A DNA stretch of 5,155 nt from Acinetobacter sp. (GTDB taxonomy: Bacteria > Pseudomonadota > Gammaproteobacteria > Pseudomonadales > Moraxellaceae), in NCBI GenBank assembly GCA_030152605.1, contig JASLJB010000083.1:1-5155 (forward strand), in the 5' to 3' direction. Below the pieces are notes generated by a model. That model was not told where the DNA came from. It made no database searches and was given only the letters and a program-made list of their open reading frames with translations. Position numbers and translations under genes: made by a program. How positions within the stretch are numbered: position 1 is the stretch's first letter; every line of letters starts with the position of its first letter. Below, piece by piece: positions 1-5,146 of this stretch.

Positions 1-159
1 TTGCTCCAACATGAACTGAACGCCATTTAGATCTAAATATAAAAAATGTTCTTCAGGCCGTTGATACATCACGTCAAAGCCAACGAGATCAACCCAAAAT
101 CTCTGGCTGTGCTTTAAGTTGGTGACGATCAGTTCAGGGACAAGTGTATTCCACTTCAT
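1..159 (-). CDS. VOC-fold (glyoxalase / bleomycin-resistance-like) protein, N-terminal part
   Basis: The gene starts at 159 and reads in frame off the left edge, giving 53 codons. The peptide begins MKWNTLVPELIVTNLKHSQR and goes on with FWVDLVGFDV and then RPEEHFLYLDLNGVQFMLEQ. This is the usual first beta-alpha-beta module of the vicinal oxygen chelate superfamily: a P-E-L strand, a helix with a conserved aromatic near 'S.RFW..LVGF', then the 'RPEE.F.YL.L.G...MLEQ' strands typical of bleomycin-resistance-like members. Such proteins are usually about 120-140 residues, so more than half is missing only because the window ends. Members bind metals or sequester or modify small molecules; substrate and drug binding cannot be told from this part. 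A weak Shine-Dalgarno (TTGGAA) lies about 9 bases upstream. The family call is fairly sure; the function is open. Confidence 0.85.
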   Translation of the reverse strand, partial: MKWNTLVPELIVTNLKHSQRFWVDLVGFDVMYQRPEEHFLYLDLNGVQFMLEQ

Positions 160-182
160 AAGTATTCATTTCCAAGTGTCAG

Positions 183-272
183 ATGATTGCACTGTTTGAG
201 CCTAGTAGCGATTGGCTAATAGATGATGAAATAATTGAAAATAAAAAAATATTTAAGAATTTAGGCGAATAG
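183..272 (+). other. Orphan 29-residue ORF, possibly the 3' end of a lost gene
   Basis: From ATG 183 the reading frame gives an acidic 29-residue peptide starting MIALFEPSSDWLIDDE and ending NKKIFKNLGE, then TAG. The open frame extends upstream only to a TAA at 159-161, right at the divergent VOC start. I see no convincing Shine-Dalgarno before 183. The composition is AT-rich like the following membrane-protein gene, and the two share a reading frame with one stop between them. It could be a small gene, the C-terminal scrap of a gene whose 5' part was deleted, or chance. I do not recognise the sequence. Confidence 0.2.
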
Positions 273-287
273 ACTTCAATGTATAAT
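260..287 (+). promoter_or_regulatory. Candidate promoter for the 99-residue membrane protein
   Basis: A perfect TATAAT hexamer lies at 282-287. The only -35 candidate is weak (TTTAGG, 260-265, 16-base spacer). Transcription would begin near 294, leaving a leader of about 39 bases before ATG 333. This promoter would lie within the coding sequence if translation began at 279, so it argues for the 333 start. The region is AT-rich, so a chance hexamer is possible. Confidence 0.4.
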
Positions 288-332
288 TGTGTATATTTCA
301 AGCAAATAATTGAAGTTAGGTCATATTTTAAG

Positions 333-632
333 ATGGATCAGAAAAAATGGAATAAAAAAGATTTTAAAATTAGCGTTTTCATTTCTGCCTTGTTCGCGAC
401 AATGATGTTTGGCGTTGCTGTAGGCGTAGAAACCTTTCTGGATCACCAACCAGGAATGGTTGGCTCAAAAAAAAATGTGATTTTTTATATGATTGTTTGC
501 ATTATGATAAATACGATTTGTAGCTTCATTGCACTCAATAAATGGTCTGAGAGAATAGGGTCTTGCCTTGTCAATTTACCCCTGTTGATATTTTTTATTG
601 GGGTGTATTACTTTATATTTGGGGGAATTTAG
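333..632 (+). CDS. Small three-helix integral membrane protein of unknown function
   Basis: From ATG 333 the product is 99 residues and starts MDQKKWNKKDFK. I do not recognise the family. Three hydrophobic segments are clear: about residues 12-32 (ISVFISALFATMMFGVAVGV), 48-68 (around NVIFYMIVCIMINTICSFIAL) and 77-97 (around LVNLPLLIFFIGVYYFIFGG). The lysine-rich N-terminus suggests it faces the cytoplasm, with a short charged loop (ETFLDHQPGMVGSKK) between helices 1 and 2. An in-frame ATG at 279 would add 18 residues, but a TATAAT sits across that point and the N-terminus from 333 looks natural. The Shine-Dalgarno is weak for either start (AGG at 317-319 is 13 bases from 333). Codon use is strongly AT-rich compared with the hydrolase and ygiQ, suggesting a different origin. 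It converges on the truncated antidote gene with only 15 bases between stops. No terminator is visible. Confidence 0.6.
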   Translation: MDQKKWNKKDFKISVFISALFATMMFGVAVGVETFLDHQPGMVGSKKNVIFYMIVCIMINTICSFIALNKWSERIGSCLVNLPLLIFFIGVYYFIFGGI

Positions 633-647
633 GGGAAATAAAAACAT

Positions 648-836
648 TTAAGCTTGATCTGATTGTACTTTGGCCACTTGGCTTATGCCTTTTACTCGAG
701 CGATCACGCCAAGTGCATGCGCGCGTTCGGCAGGATCATTTTCTTCAAGCACCATATTGAGATACATCGCTATATCTTCTTGAGTGTGAAGCGCTTCTGC
801 CATGTCAAAGTGAGGGAGATCAGTAACTTTAACCAT
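648..836 (-). pseudogene. Truncated addiction-module antidote (HI1420-like, Cro/C1-type HTH family), C-terminal half lost
   Basis: The reading frame from ATG 836 encodes 62 residues starting MVKVTDLPHFDMAEALHTQE. It follows the family pattern 'FD.A.yL.. ..dia.YLn..LEEnDp...a.ALG.IAr.kG.sQ.Ak': F10-D11, Y25-L26, LEEND 30-34, ALG 41-43 and the first helix of the HTH, ARVKGISQVAK 46-56. Known members are about 95-100 residues and continue with a recognition helix resembling 'tGLsReSLYkaLs'. Here the sequence turns to VQSDQA and stops. I looked for the missing half in the other two frames downstream and did not find it, so this looks like a deletion or replacement near 670, not a simple frameshift. 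An excellent Shine-Dalgarno (AGAGGA) precedes the start by 8 bases. Without the recognition helix it should not repress as the full protein does, though a short peptide may still be made. Confidence 0.7.
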
Positions 837-844
837 ATTCTCAA

Positions 845-850
845 TCCTCT
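845..850 (-). promoter_or_regulatory. Strong ribosome binding site of the truncated antidote gene
   Basis: On the minus strand AGAGGA lies 8 bases before ATG 836. Its quality fixes the start codon and shows that the 5' side of the antidote gene, including its junction with the upstream toxin tail, is preserved even though the 3' side is gone. Confidence 0.7.
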
Positions 851-861
851 AAAGTTTTAGA

Positions 862-894
862 TCATTCAACAGCCCGATCAATATCGCGATGCTG
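862..894 (-). pseudogene. Probable last ten codons of the partner toxin (HI1419-like, RelE/HigB superfamily)
   Basis: On the minus strand 894 to 862 reads Q-H-R-D-I-D-R-A-V-E followed by TGA. Full-length killer proteins of this type end with a segment resembling 'GGDKSTQ..DI.rAk.la', and in these modules the toxin gene lies directly upstream of the antidote gene. The peptide has the conserved D-I-x-x-A spacing and sits in the expected place, 25 bases before the antidote start. Upstream the same frame hits a TAA within two codons, and no part of the toxin core (the 'GGDKST' strand or the catalytic region) is seen in any minus-strand frame up to 1000. The assignment is inference from position plus a short motif, and ten residues is little evidence. 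Confidence 0.4.
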
Positions 895-930
895 TTTTTA
901 ATTTGAATTTTTAAAATATCACTCTTTGTC

Positions 931-958
931 GATTGTGTATCCAGTCGAATACACAATC
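931..958. repeat. Perfect 10-bp inverted repeat with 8-base spacer
   Basis: Left arm GATTGTGTAT (931-940), right arm ATACACAATC (949-958), spacer CCAGTCGA. It lies 42 bases past the hydrolase stop and about 37 bases upstream of the toxin remnant. Neither side is followed by a T-run, so it is not a standard Rho-independent terminator. It could be the operator of the former toxin-antitoxin promoter, a 3' stabilising hairpin on the hydrolase mRNA, or a protein binding site. The 28-bp length invites comparison with Xer pdif sites, but the sequence does not match what I recall of the Acinetobacter pdif consensus. Confidence 0.6.
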
Positions 959-999
959 AAGCCATGTATACCAAGTTTTTTGTATCAACCACATTCGCC

Positions 1000-2067
1000 T
1001 TAATCAAGCACAACGGTTTCAGGCGGAGATACGCTCTGGTGTTGTGTCGGTCCGCTATATTTTTCAATAAACTGAATCGTGCTACTTTTCAGCGCTGCCA
1101 AGGCCAGTGGCTCGACCGGATAATGTCCGCCTTCGGGCAGGATCACCACTTCAAAAGGCACTTTCAGTTGATCGAGTACGGGTTGGCTCGAAGCCAATGG
1201 CGTCCACTGATCTTGGGCGGGTTGGGTGAGTAGGACAGGGCTGTGCTGTAGGGCGGAGATGTCGGTTTTGGGCTGATAGTTCAGATAGCTGTTGAGGAAG
1301 CCAATGCTCATGGCATTGCCGGCTGAGGTCTTGTCAGCAAGCATAATTTTTAAGGCCACCGGATCATTGCTGAGCAGCTTCATTTTTGAAACCCAACGCA
1401 TCGGCAGACGCAGATTCTTTAAAGGGGTTTTGGCGCTGACTTTCAGTGCGGGGAGGCTGACGCCACTTAAACCACTAAAACGCATGGTACTTTTTTTGAC
1501 GCTCAGATGGCGCTGATCTAGAAAGGTCATGCCGATCACGCCACGCACATTCGGGTTTTGCATCGCAGTATGTAGGCTCAACATGCCACCGGCAGAGAGG
1601 CCATAGAGAAAAATCGGTCGTGAATCCTTGGCCGCCTCGCGATCGACAAAGTCACTCAGTGCCTGCACCCAATCATCATAAGTAATCTGTTTGGGCTTGG
1701 AAACTTGGGTCAGGCCATAGCCGGGCAGATCCGGTGCAAGGGTTTCATAACCCGACTGCGCCAAGGGATGACCCAAGATCAGGCTGAGCTGACGACCATT
1801 GGTGCCGACCCCATGCACCAAGATCACTTTGGCATGCGCTTTGGTGTTGGGGTAGGCGTCGACATGGATCTGATGTGCGCGCCAAGGCCAAAAATATTCT
1901 TGTGGGGCGCTGGCCGGGGTGAGTTGATATTGCAGCGGTAATTGTTGTTGGAGTTGTTGCCATGCCGCTTGTTGGGTGTAAAAGGTTTTTTCTTTGCTCG
2001 CAGACCAAGTGCTCGGGCTAAGCAACAAACTCAGGCTGATCAGAATAGTTTTTAATTTTATCTTCAT
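1000..2067 (-). CDS. Exported alpha/beta-fold hydrolase (serine hydrolase)
   Basis: Product of 355 residues from ATG 2067. It starts with a classic Sec signal peptide, MKIKLKTILISLSLLLSPST, with likely cleavage after A23 (TWSA-SKEK), so it should act in the periplasm or outside the cell. The hydrolase core shows the oxyanion motif HGVGTNG (H85-G86), 'LAPDLPGYGLT' after strand 4, the nucleophile elbow GLSAGG (S158), the acid in AQDQWTP (D286) and the histidine in EGGHYPVEP (H315), so all three catalytic residues are present. About 100 residues with a basic cap-like stretch (KKSTMRFSG, PLKNLRLPMRWVSKMK) separate the Ser and Asp motifs. The substrate (ester, lactone, lipid) cannot be told. The frame stays open to ATG 2157, adding 30 residues, but that would bury the signal peptide, so 2067 is preferred even though its Shine-Dalgarno (GAAG) is poor. 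It faces away from ygiQ and appears monocistronic. Confidence 0.9.
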   Translation of the reverse strand: MKIKLKTILISLSLLLSPSTWSASKEKTFYTQQAAWQQLQQQLPLQYQLTPASAPQEYFWPWRAHQIHVDAYPNTKAHAKVILVHGVGTNGRQLSLILGHPLAQSGYETLAPDLPGYGLTQVSKPKQITYDDWVQALSDFVDREAAKDSRPIFLYGLSAGGMLSLHTAMQNPNVRGVIGMTFLDQRHLSVKKSTMRFSGLSGVSLPALKVSAKTPLKNLRLPMRWVSKMKLLSNDPVALKIMLADKTSAGNAMSIGFLNSYLNYQPKTDISALQHSPVLLTQPAQDQWTPLASSQPVLDQLKVPFEVVILPEGGHYPVEPLALAALKSSTIQFIEKYSGPTQHQSVSPPETVVLD

Positions 2068-2105
2068 CGGTGCAGTCTTCGTGGGTTGATAGGTTTGCTT
2101 TGAGC

Positions 2106-2226
2106 CTAATCTGAGGAGCAAAAAAGTCGGTTTAAATTTGTGAGGATGTTCAAGCATCTGAGCATATCAGCGCGCTGATCAGGGCTAAGTTGTTGAATGA
2201 TCGATAAGAATTTGCTCTCACCATTG
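2106..2226 (-). pseudogene. Possible C-terminal remnant of a transcriptional regulator (MarR-like tail)
   Basis: On the minus strand the segment read as SINGESKFLSIIQQLSPDQR then ADMLRCLNILTNLNRLFCSSD, with stop at 2106-2108, looks like real protein. It is amphipathic, with the 'e..fLs.Ls.eqr..ml..L..L' pattern seen in the last two helices of MarR-type regulators. The open frame continues to ATG 2312, but the part upstream of about 2226 has no regulator-like character and I see no HTH or wing in any frame. It ends 38 bases before the hydrolase start. It may be a decayed neighbour or a chance ORF; the family call is weak. Confidence 0.2.
2166..2179. repeat. 14-bp perfect palindrome in the divergent intergenic region
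   Basis: ATCAGCGCGCTGAT is fully self-complementary with no spacer. It lies about 100 bases upstream of the hydrolase start and 150 bases upstream of the ygiQ promoter. It could be an operator for a dimeric regulator, or may simply reflect codons of the possible regulator remnant that overlaps it. Confidence 0.45.
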
Positions 2227-2327
2227 ATCGAAAATATACACAGACCTCTCCATGTGGATGCCGATCGTGGCGCATTTTGAAAAATCAATATTGGGTGTTT
2301 TTTCAGCGCCAACCTGAGTGTAATTCA

Positions 2328-2336
2328 TGTTAGAAT
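2328..2336 (+). promoter_or_regulatory. Extended -10 promoter of ygiQ
   Basis: TGTTAGAAT fits the extended -10 form TGnTAnAAT. No -35 hexamer is recognisable at the proper distance (around 2308-2313, GCCAAC), which is tolerated with extended -10 elements. Transcription would begin near 2343, giving a leader of about 56 bases to ATG 2399. The more upstream ATG 2348 would have only about five leader bases, so this element supports the downstream start. Confidence 0.5.
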
Positions 2337-2385
2337 GAGCGCCTTTCATGTTCGGTCGTTCTGACCAGCACATTTACCCCCAAAT

Positions 2386-2390
2386 TGAGA
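2386..2390 (+). promoter_or_regulatory. Ribosome binding site that decides the ygiQ start
   Basis: TGAGA at 2386-2390 is 8 bases from ATG 2399. The A at 2390 also begins an in-frame ATG (2390) that has no properly spaced Shine-Dalgarno. The site favours the product starting MSTAYTAQTAPKALFDYDKY. Confidence 0.45.
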
Positions 2391-2398
2391 TGATTTAC

Positions 2399-4792
2399 AT
2401 GTCTACTGCATATACCGCTCAGACTGCGCCGAAGGCATTGTTTGACTACGACAAATATTGGGCATCCTGCTTTGAGCCCGCCCCATTTTTGCCGATGTCT
2501 CGTGCTGAAATGGACCAGCTCGGTTGGGATGCATGTGACTTTATCTTGGTCTGTGGCGATGCCTATATCGATCATCCATCTTTTGTGTCTGGCATTATCG
2601 GGCGTACCCTTGAAGCCCAAGGCTTTCGCGTCGGTATCATTGCCCAACCGGATTGGACCGATGTCGAGGCCTTCCGTGTGCTGGGTCAACCGACACTGGC
2701 ATGGGGGGTGACCGCAGGCAATATGGATTCGATGATCAACCGCTATACGGCGGATCGAAAAATTCGTTCTGATGATGCCTATTCTCCAGATAATCAACCG
2801 AATAAACGCCCCGATCGTGCTGCCACCGTGTATTGCCAACGGGTGCGTGAAGCCTATCCAGACACGCCGGTGTTGCTCGGCGGGATCGAAGCCTCGCTAC
2901 GTCGTATCGCGCATTATGATTACTGGTCGGACAAAGTCCGCCGTTCAGTATTGATGGATTCCAAAGCGGATTTGTTAATGTATGGCAATGGCGAACGCTC
3001 GATCGTGGAAGTGATGCACCGTTTGGCCAAGGGCGAGAAGATTACCGAGATCACCGATGTGCGTGGTACGGCCTTTATCGTCAATAAACACAACCGCGCT
3101 TCTAAGGCCAAATTTGTCGAAATCGCCTCAAACAACGTTGATGCTGTGGGCCGTGTCGACCCGATTATCAACCCTTATGTCATGACCGAAGATCTCGATG
3201 GTTGTGAGATCGAAAAAGACAAAGGCAATAGCCTGACCCAATATCAGAACTTCCAAAAAGAATTGGTCAGTCAGCCGATCGTGCGTGCAGGGGATGACTT
3301 AGACGCGGATACGCAAATCGTGCAGTTACAGCCTGCACCGAGCCGCGCCATCAAGCATAAACTGCCGCCACGTGAATTTGCGGTGATTCGTCTGCCGGAC
3401 TTTGAACAAGTGGCCAGCGATCCAGTGCTTTATGCACATGCCAACCGTATTTTGCATTTGGAAACCAATCCCGGCAATGCGCGTGCCTTGGTGCAGCGCC
3501 ATGCAGAACGTGATGTGTGGCTGAATGCACCACCGATTCCACTAACCACCGAAGAAATGGACTATGTGTTTGACTTGCCCTATGCACGTCTACCACATCC
3601 TGCCTATGCCGATGCACGTTTCCCAGCCTTCGATATGATCAAGTTTTCGGTCAATATCATGCGCGGTTGTTTCGGGGGCTGTACCTTCTGTTCGATCACT
3701 GAACATGAGGGGCGGATTATCCAGAACCGTTCTGAAGATTCAATCCTGCGTGAAATCGAAAAAATTCGTGATACCGCACCGGGCTTTACCGGCATTATTT
3801 CCGATCTGGGTGGCCCAACCGCCAACATGTATCGCTTGCACTGTAACGATCCTGAGATCGAAAAGAACTGTCGTAAACCGTCTTGCGTGTTCCCGGGCGT
3901 GTGCCAAAACTTACACACCGATCATGCACCATTGACCCAACTGTATCGTGATGCACGCGCGATTCCGGGGATCAAAAAGATCCTGATCGGTTCAGGCCTA
4001 CGCTATGACTTGGCGGTACTCAATCCTGAATACGTCAAAGAGTTGGTGCAGCATCATGTTGGGGGCTATTTAAAAATCGCGCCTGAGCATACCGAAAAAG
4101 GCCCATTGAACAAAATGATGAAGCCTGGCATCGGGACTTATGACCGCTTTAAACAGATGTTTGATCGTTTCAGTAAAGAAGCCGGCAAAGAGCAATATCT
4201 GATCCCGTATTTTATTGCGGCGCATCCGGGTACCACTGACTATGACATGATGAACTTGGCGATTTGGCTGAAGAAAAATGGTTTCCGTGCCGATCAGGTG
4301 CAGACCTTCTATCCATCACCGATGGCCACCGCCACCACCATGTATCACACCTTGAAAAACCCGCTGGCCAAAGTGGCGCGTTATACCGAAGATGTGGATA
4401 TCGTCAAAGGCGATAAACGTCGTCGTTTACATAAAGCCTTCTTGCGCTACCATGATGCCAATAACTGGCCGTTGTTGCGCCAAGCACTCAAAGACATGGG
4501 CCGTGCAGATTTGATCGGGAACTCCAAGCATCATTTGATCCCGACCTATCAGCCGCAAAGTGTGGAAGGGGACTATAAGGCCGCGCGTAAAAAGAATTCG
4601 AGTGTTTCGGGGGATTCGCAAAAACGTCAAGGCGATCACCGCGCAGCACAAGCGACATCGCGTCGTCCGCAAAAAGGTCAGCTCTTGACCCAACACACTG
4701 GTCTGCCGCCACGTGAAACTGGGGCAGGTCAAAGTCCTGCAAAAAATAAGAGCAAATCAAGCGCGAAACCGAAGCAAAAAAGTCATCGTTAA
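2399..4792 (+). CDS. ygiQ: YgiQ family (UPF0313) radical SAM protein
   Basis: Product of 797 residues. The N-terminal domain (about 1-370) carries the family signatures YWASCFEPAPFLPMSRAEMD, GDAYIDHPSF, GFRVGIIAQPDW, GVTAGNMDSMINRYTADR and LGGIEASLRR. It resembles the Rossmann-like N-terminal domains of B12-type radical SAM enzymes but lacks a DxHxxG motif. The radical SAM core (about 410-640) has the [4Fe-4S] motif C424-FGG-C428-TF-C431, then 'SITEHEGRIIQ.RSEDSI'. Downstream come KIAPEHTEKGPL, KEQYLIPYFIAAHPGT and FYPSP, and then the DUF3362 region. The substrate of YgiQ is unknown to me. The protein is longer than E. coli YgiQ (739 residues as I recall), with extra sequence around residues 240-330 and a basic, Lys/Ser/Gln-rich tail containing LTQHTGLPPR (763-772). 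The start at 2399 is preferred over in-frame ATG 2348 because TGAGA sits 8 bases upstream and the promoter leaves no leader for 2348. It is monocistronic, ending in a strong terminator. Confidence 0.95.
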   Translation: MSTAYTAQTAPKALFDYDKYWASCFEPAPFLPMSRAEMDQLGWDACDFILVCGDAYIDHPSFVSGIIGRTLEAQGFRVGIIAQPDWTDVEAFRVLGQPTLAWGVTAGNMDSMINRYTADRKIRSDDAYSPDNQPNKRPDRAATVYCQRVREAYPDTPVLLGGIEASLRRIAHYDYWSDKVRRSVLMDSKADLLMYGNGERSIVEVMHRLAKGEKITEITDVRGTAFIVNKHNRASKAKFVEIASNNVDAVGRVDPIINPYVMTEDLDGCEIEKDKGNSLTQYQNFQKELVSQPIVRAGDDLDADTQIVQLQPAPSRAIKHKLPPREFAVIRLPDFEQVASDPVLYAHANRILHLETNPGNARALVQRHAERDVWLNAPPIPLTTEEMDYVFDLPYARLPHPAYADARFPAFDMIKFSVNIMRGCFGGCTFCSITEHEGRIIQNRSEDSILREIEKIRDTAPGFTGIISDLGGPTANMYRLHCNDPEIEKNCRKPSCVFPGVCQNLHTDHAPLTQLYRDARAIPGIKKILIGSGLRYDLAVLNPEYVKELVQHHVGGYLKIAPEHTEKGPLNKMMKPGIGTYDRFKQMFDRFSKEAGKEQYLIPYFIAAHPGTTDYDMMNLAIWLKKNGFRADQVQTFYPSPMATATTMYHTLKNPLAKVARYTEDVDIVKGDKRRRLHKAFLRYHDANNWPLLRQALKDMGRADLIGNSKHHLIPTYQPQSVEGDYKAARKKNSSVSGDSQKRQGDHRAAQATSRRPQKGQLLTQHTGLPPRETGAGQSPAKNKSKSSAKPKQKSHR

Positions 4793-4833
4793 ATCCATGT
4801 GCTGATTCGGCGCTCTGCTGAATGAGTTCTCTG

Positions 4834-4870
4834 CTGAAAAAACCTGCCACACATCGGCAGGTTTTTTTAG
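4834..4870 (+). terminator. Rho-independent terminator of ygiQ, probably usable in both directions
   Basis: The arms AAAAAACCTGCC (4837-4848) and GGCAGGTTTTTT (4856-4867) pair perfectly around a 7-base loop (ACACATC) and can extend outward by a G-U and two further pairs to 4834 and 4870. The GC-rich inner stem followed by a run of seven T (4862-4868) is a textbook intrinsic terminator 41 bases after the ygiQ stop. The matching A-run on the left gives a U-run for transcripts coming from the right. Confidence 0.92.
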
Positions 4871-4994
4871 TTTCTGTTGAGGATATGTTGAGGGTCGGGC
4901 TCTCAACTGCTTTACATCCGCTGTTCGGCATCGGTGTGGTGTGGGGAGCGAGATCGTTGCTGCCCTGGCTTGTTCAAGGCAAAATATTGACAAG

Positions 4995-5034
4995 CTTGTG
5001 TTACAGCATGGAGCATTCTAAGTTGTAACAAAAG
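4995..5034. repeat. Imperfect 11-bp inverted repeat, operator-like
   Basis: Left arm CTTGTGTTACA (4995-5005) pairs with right arm TGTAACAAAAG (5024-5034) at 10 of 11 positions, including an unbroken 7-bp core TGTTACA/TGTAACA, around an 18-base spacer. It starts two bases after a TTGACA hexamer. There is no T-run suited to termination. The form suits a dimeric regulator contacting two half-sites, or an mRNA hairpin. Confidence 0.5.
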
Positions 5035-5082
5035 TTTGGTGTTGACTGTGTTTAAGATCGGCCTGAATTGTAGATCAGTGTT

Positions 5083-5111
5083 ATATGGGCATATCTTGGG
5101 TGTGATATAAG
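5083..5111 (+). promoter_or_regulatory. Candidate extended -10 promoter for the gene starting beyond the window
   Basis: TGATATAAG (5103-5111) fits TGnTATAAT with one mismatch. The -35 position with a 17-base spacer (5083-5088, ATATGG) is poor, but it overlaps a small palindrome, ATATG-GG-CATAT (5083-5094), that could be a regulator site. The start of transcription would be near 5118, leaving a leader of about 37 bases that contains the Shine-Dalgarno at 5140-5146. Confidence 0.4.
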
Positions 5112-5139
5112 CAGTATTTTTTCTTGTTACCTCCAAACT

Positions 5140-5146
5140 GAGGTGA
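5140..5146 (+). promoter_or_regulatory. Shine-Dalgarno of the next gene, at the right edge
   Basis: GAGGTGA at 5140-5146 is a strong Shine-Dalgarno. The final base of the window, A5155, lies 8 bases after it, the ideal place for the first base of a start codon. That the next two bases are TG is an inference. GAGGT also pairs with ACCTC just upstream (around a 6-base loop), so the site could be partly hidden in a small hairpin. Confidence 0.5.

Noticed and set aside
868..899. Plus-strand hairpin AACAGC...GCTGTT followed by five T, resembling a terminator
   Set aside because: The stem is short with a bulge, the only plus-strand gene nearby ends 236 bases earlier, and the left part coincides with the presumed toxin tail codons. 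Chance structure seems more likely.
931..958. Xer-type pdif site, given the 28-bp dyad in an accessory Acinetobacter-like region beside a toxin-antitoxin remnant
   Set aside because: The arms GATTGTGTAT/ATACACAATC and the 8-base spacer do not match the XerC/XerD half-site pattern with 6-base spacer that I know for pdif.
964..1233. 89-residue plus-strand open frame opposite the hydrolase 3' end
   Set aside because: It is antisense to the conserved catalytic histidine region, with no ribosome binding site and no protein-like pattern.
2068..2157. 30-residue N-terminal extension of the hydrolase
   Set aside because: It would place a clear signal peptide in the interior of the protein, and it overlaps a different minus-strand frame that looks like a regulator remnant.
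2348..2398. In-frame upstream ATG for ygiQ giving 17 more residues
   Set aside because: The promoter would leave only about five leader bases. The added residues do not match the family N-terminus as I know it, and a better placed Shine-Dalgarno serves ATG 2399.
2330..2839. 169-residue minus-strand open frame opposite the start of ygiQ
   Set aside because: It lies wholly antisense to the strongly conserved ygiQ N-terminal domain and its promoter, and the peptide has no recognisable domain or plausible start site.
4822..5028. 68-residue plus-strand open frame after ygiQ
   Set aside because: It begins before and runs through the intrinsic terminator, lacks a ribosome binding site, and its peptide does not look like a real protein.
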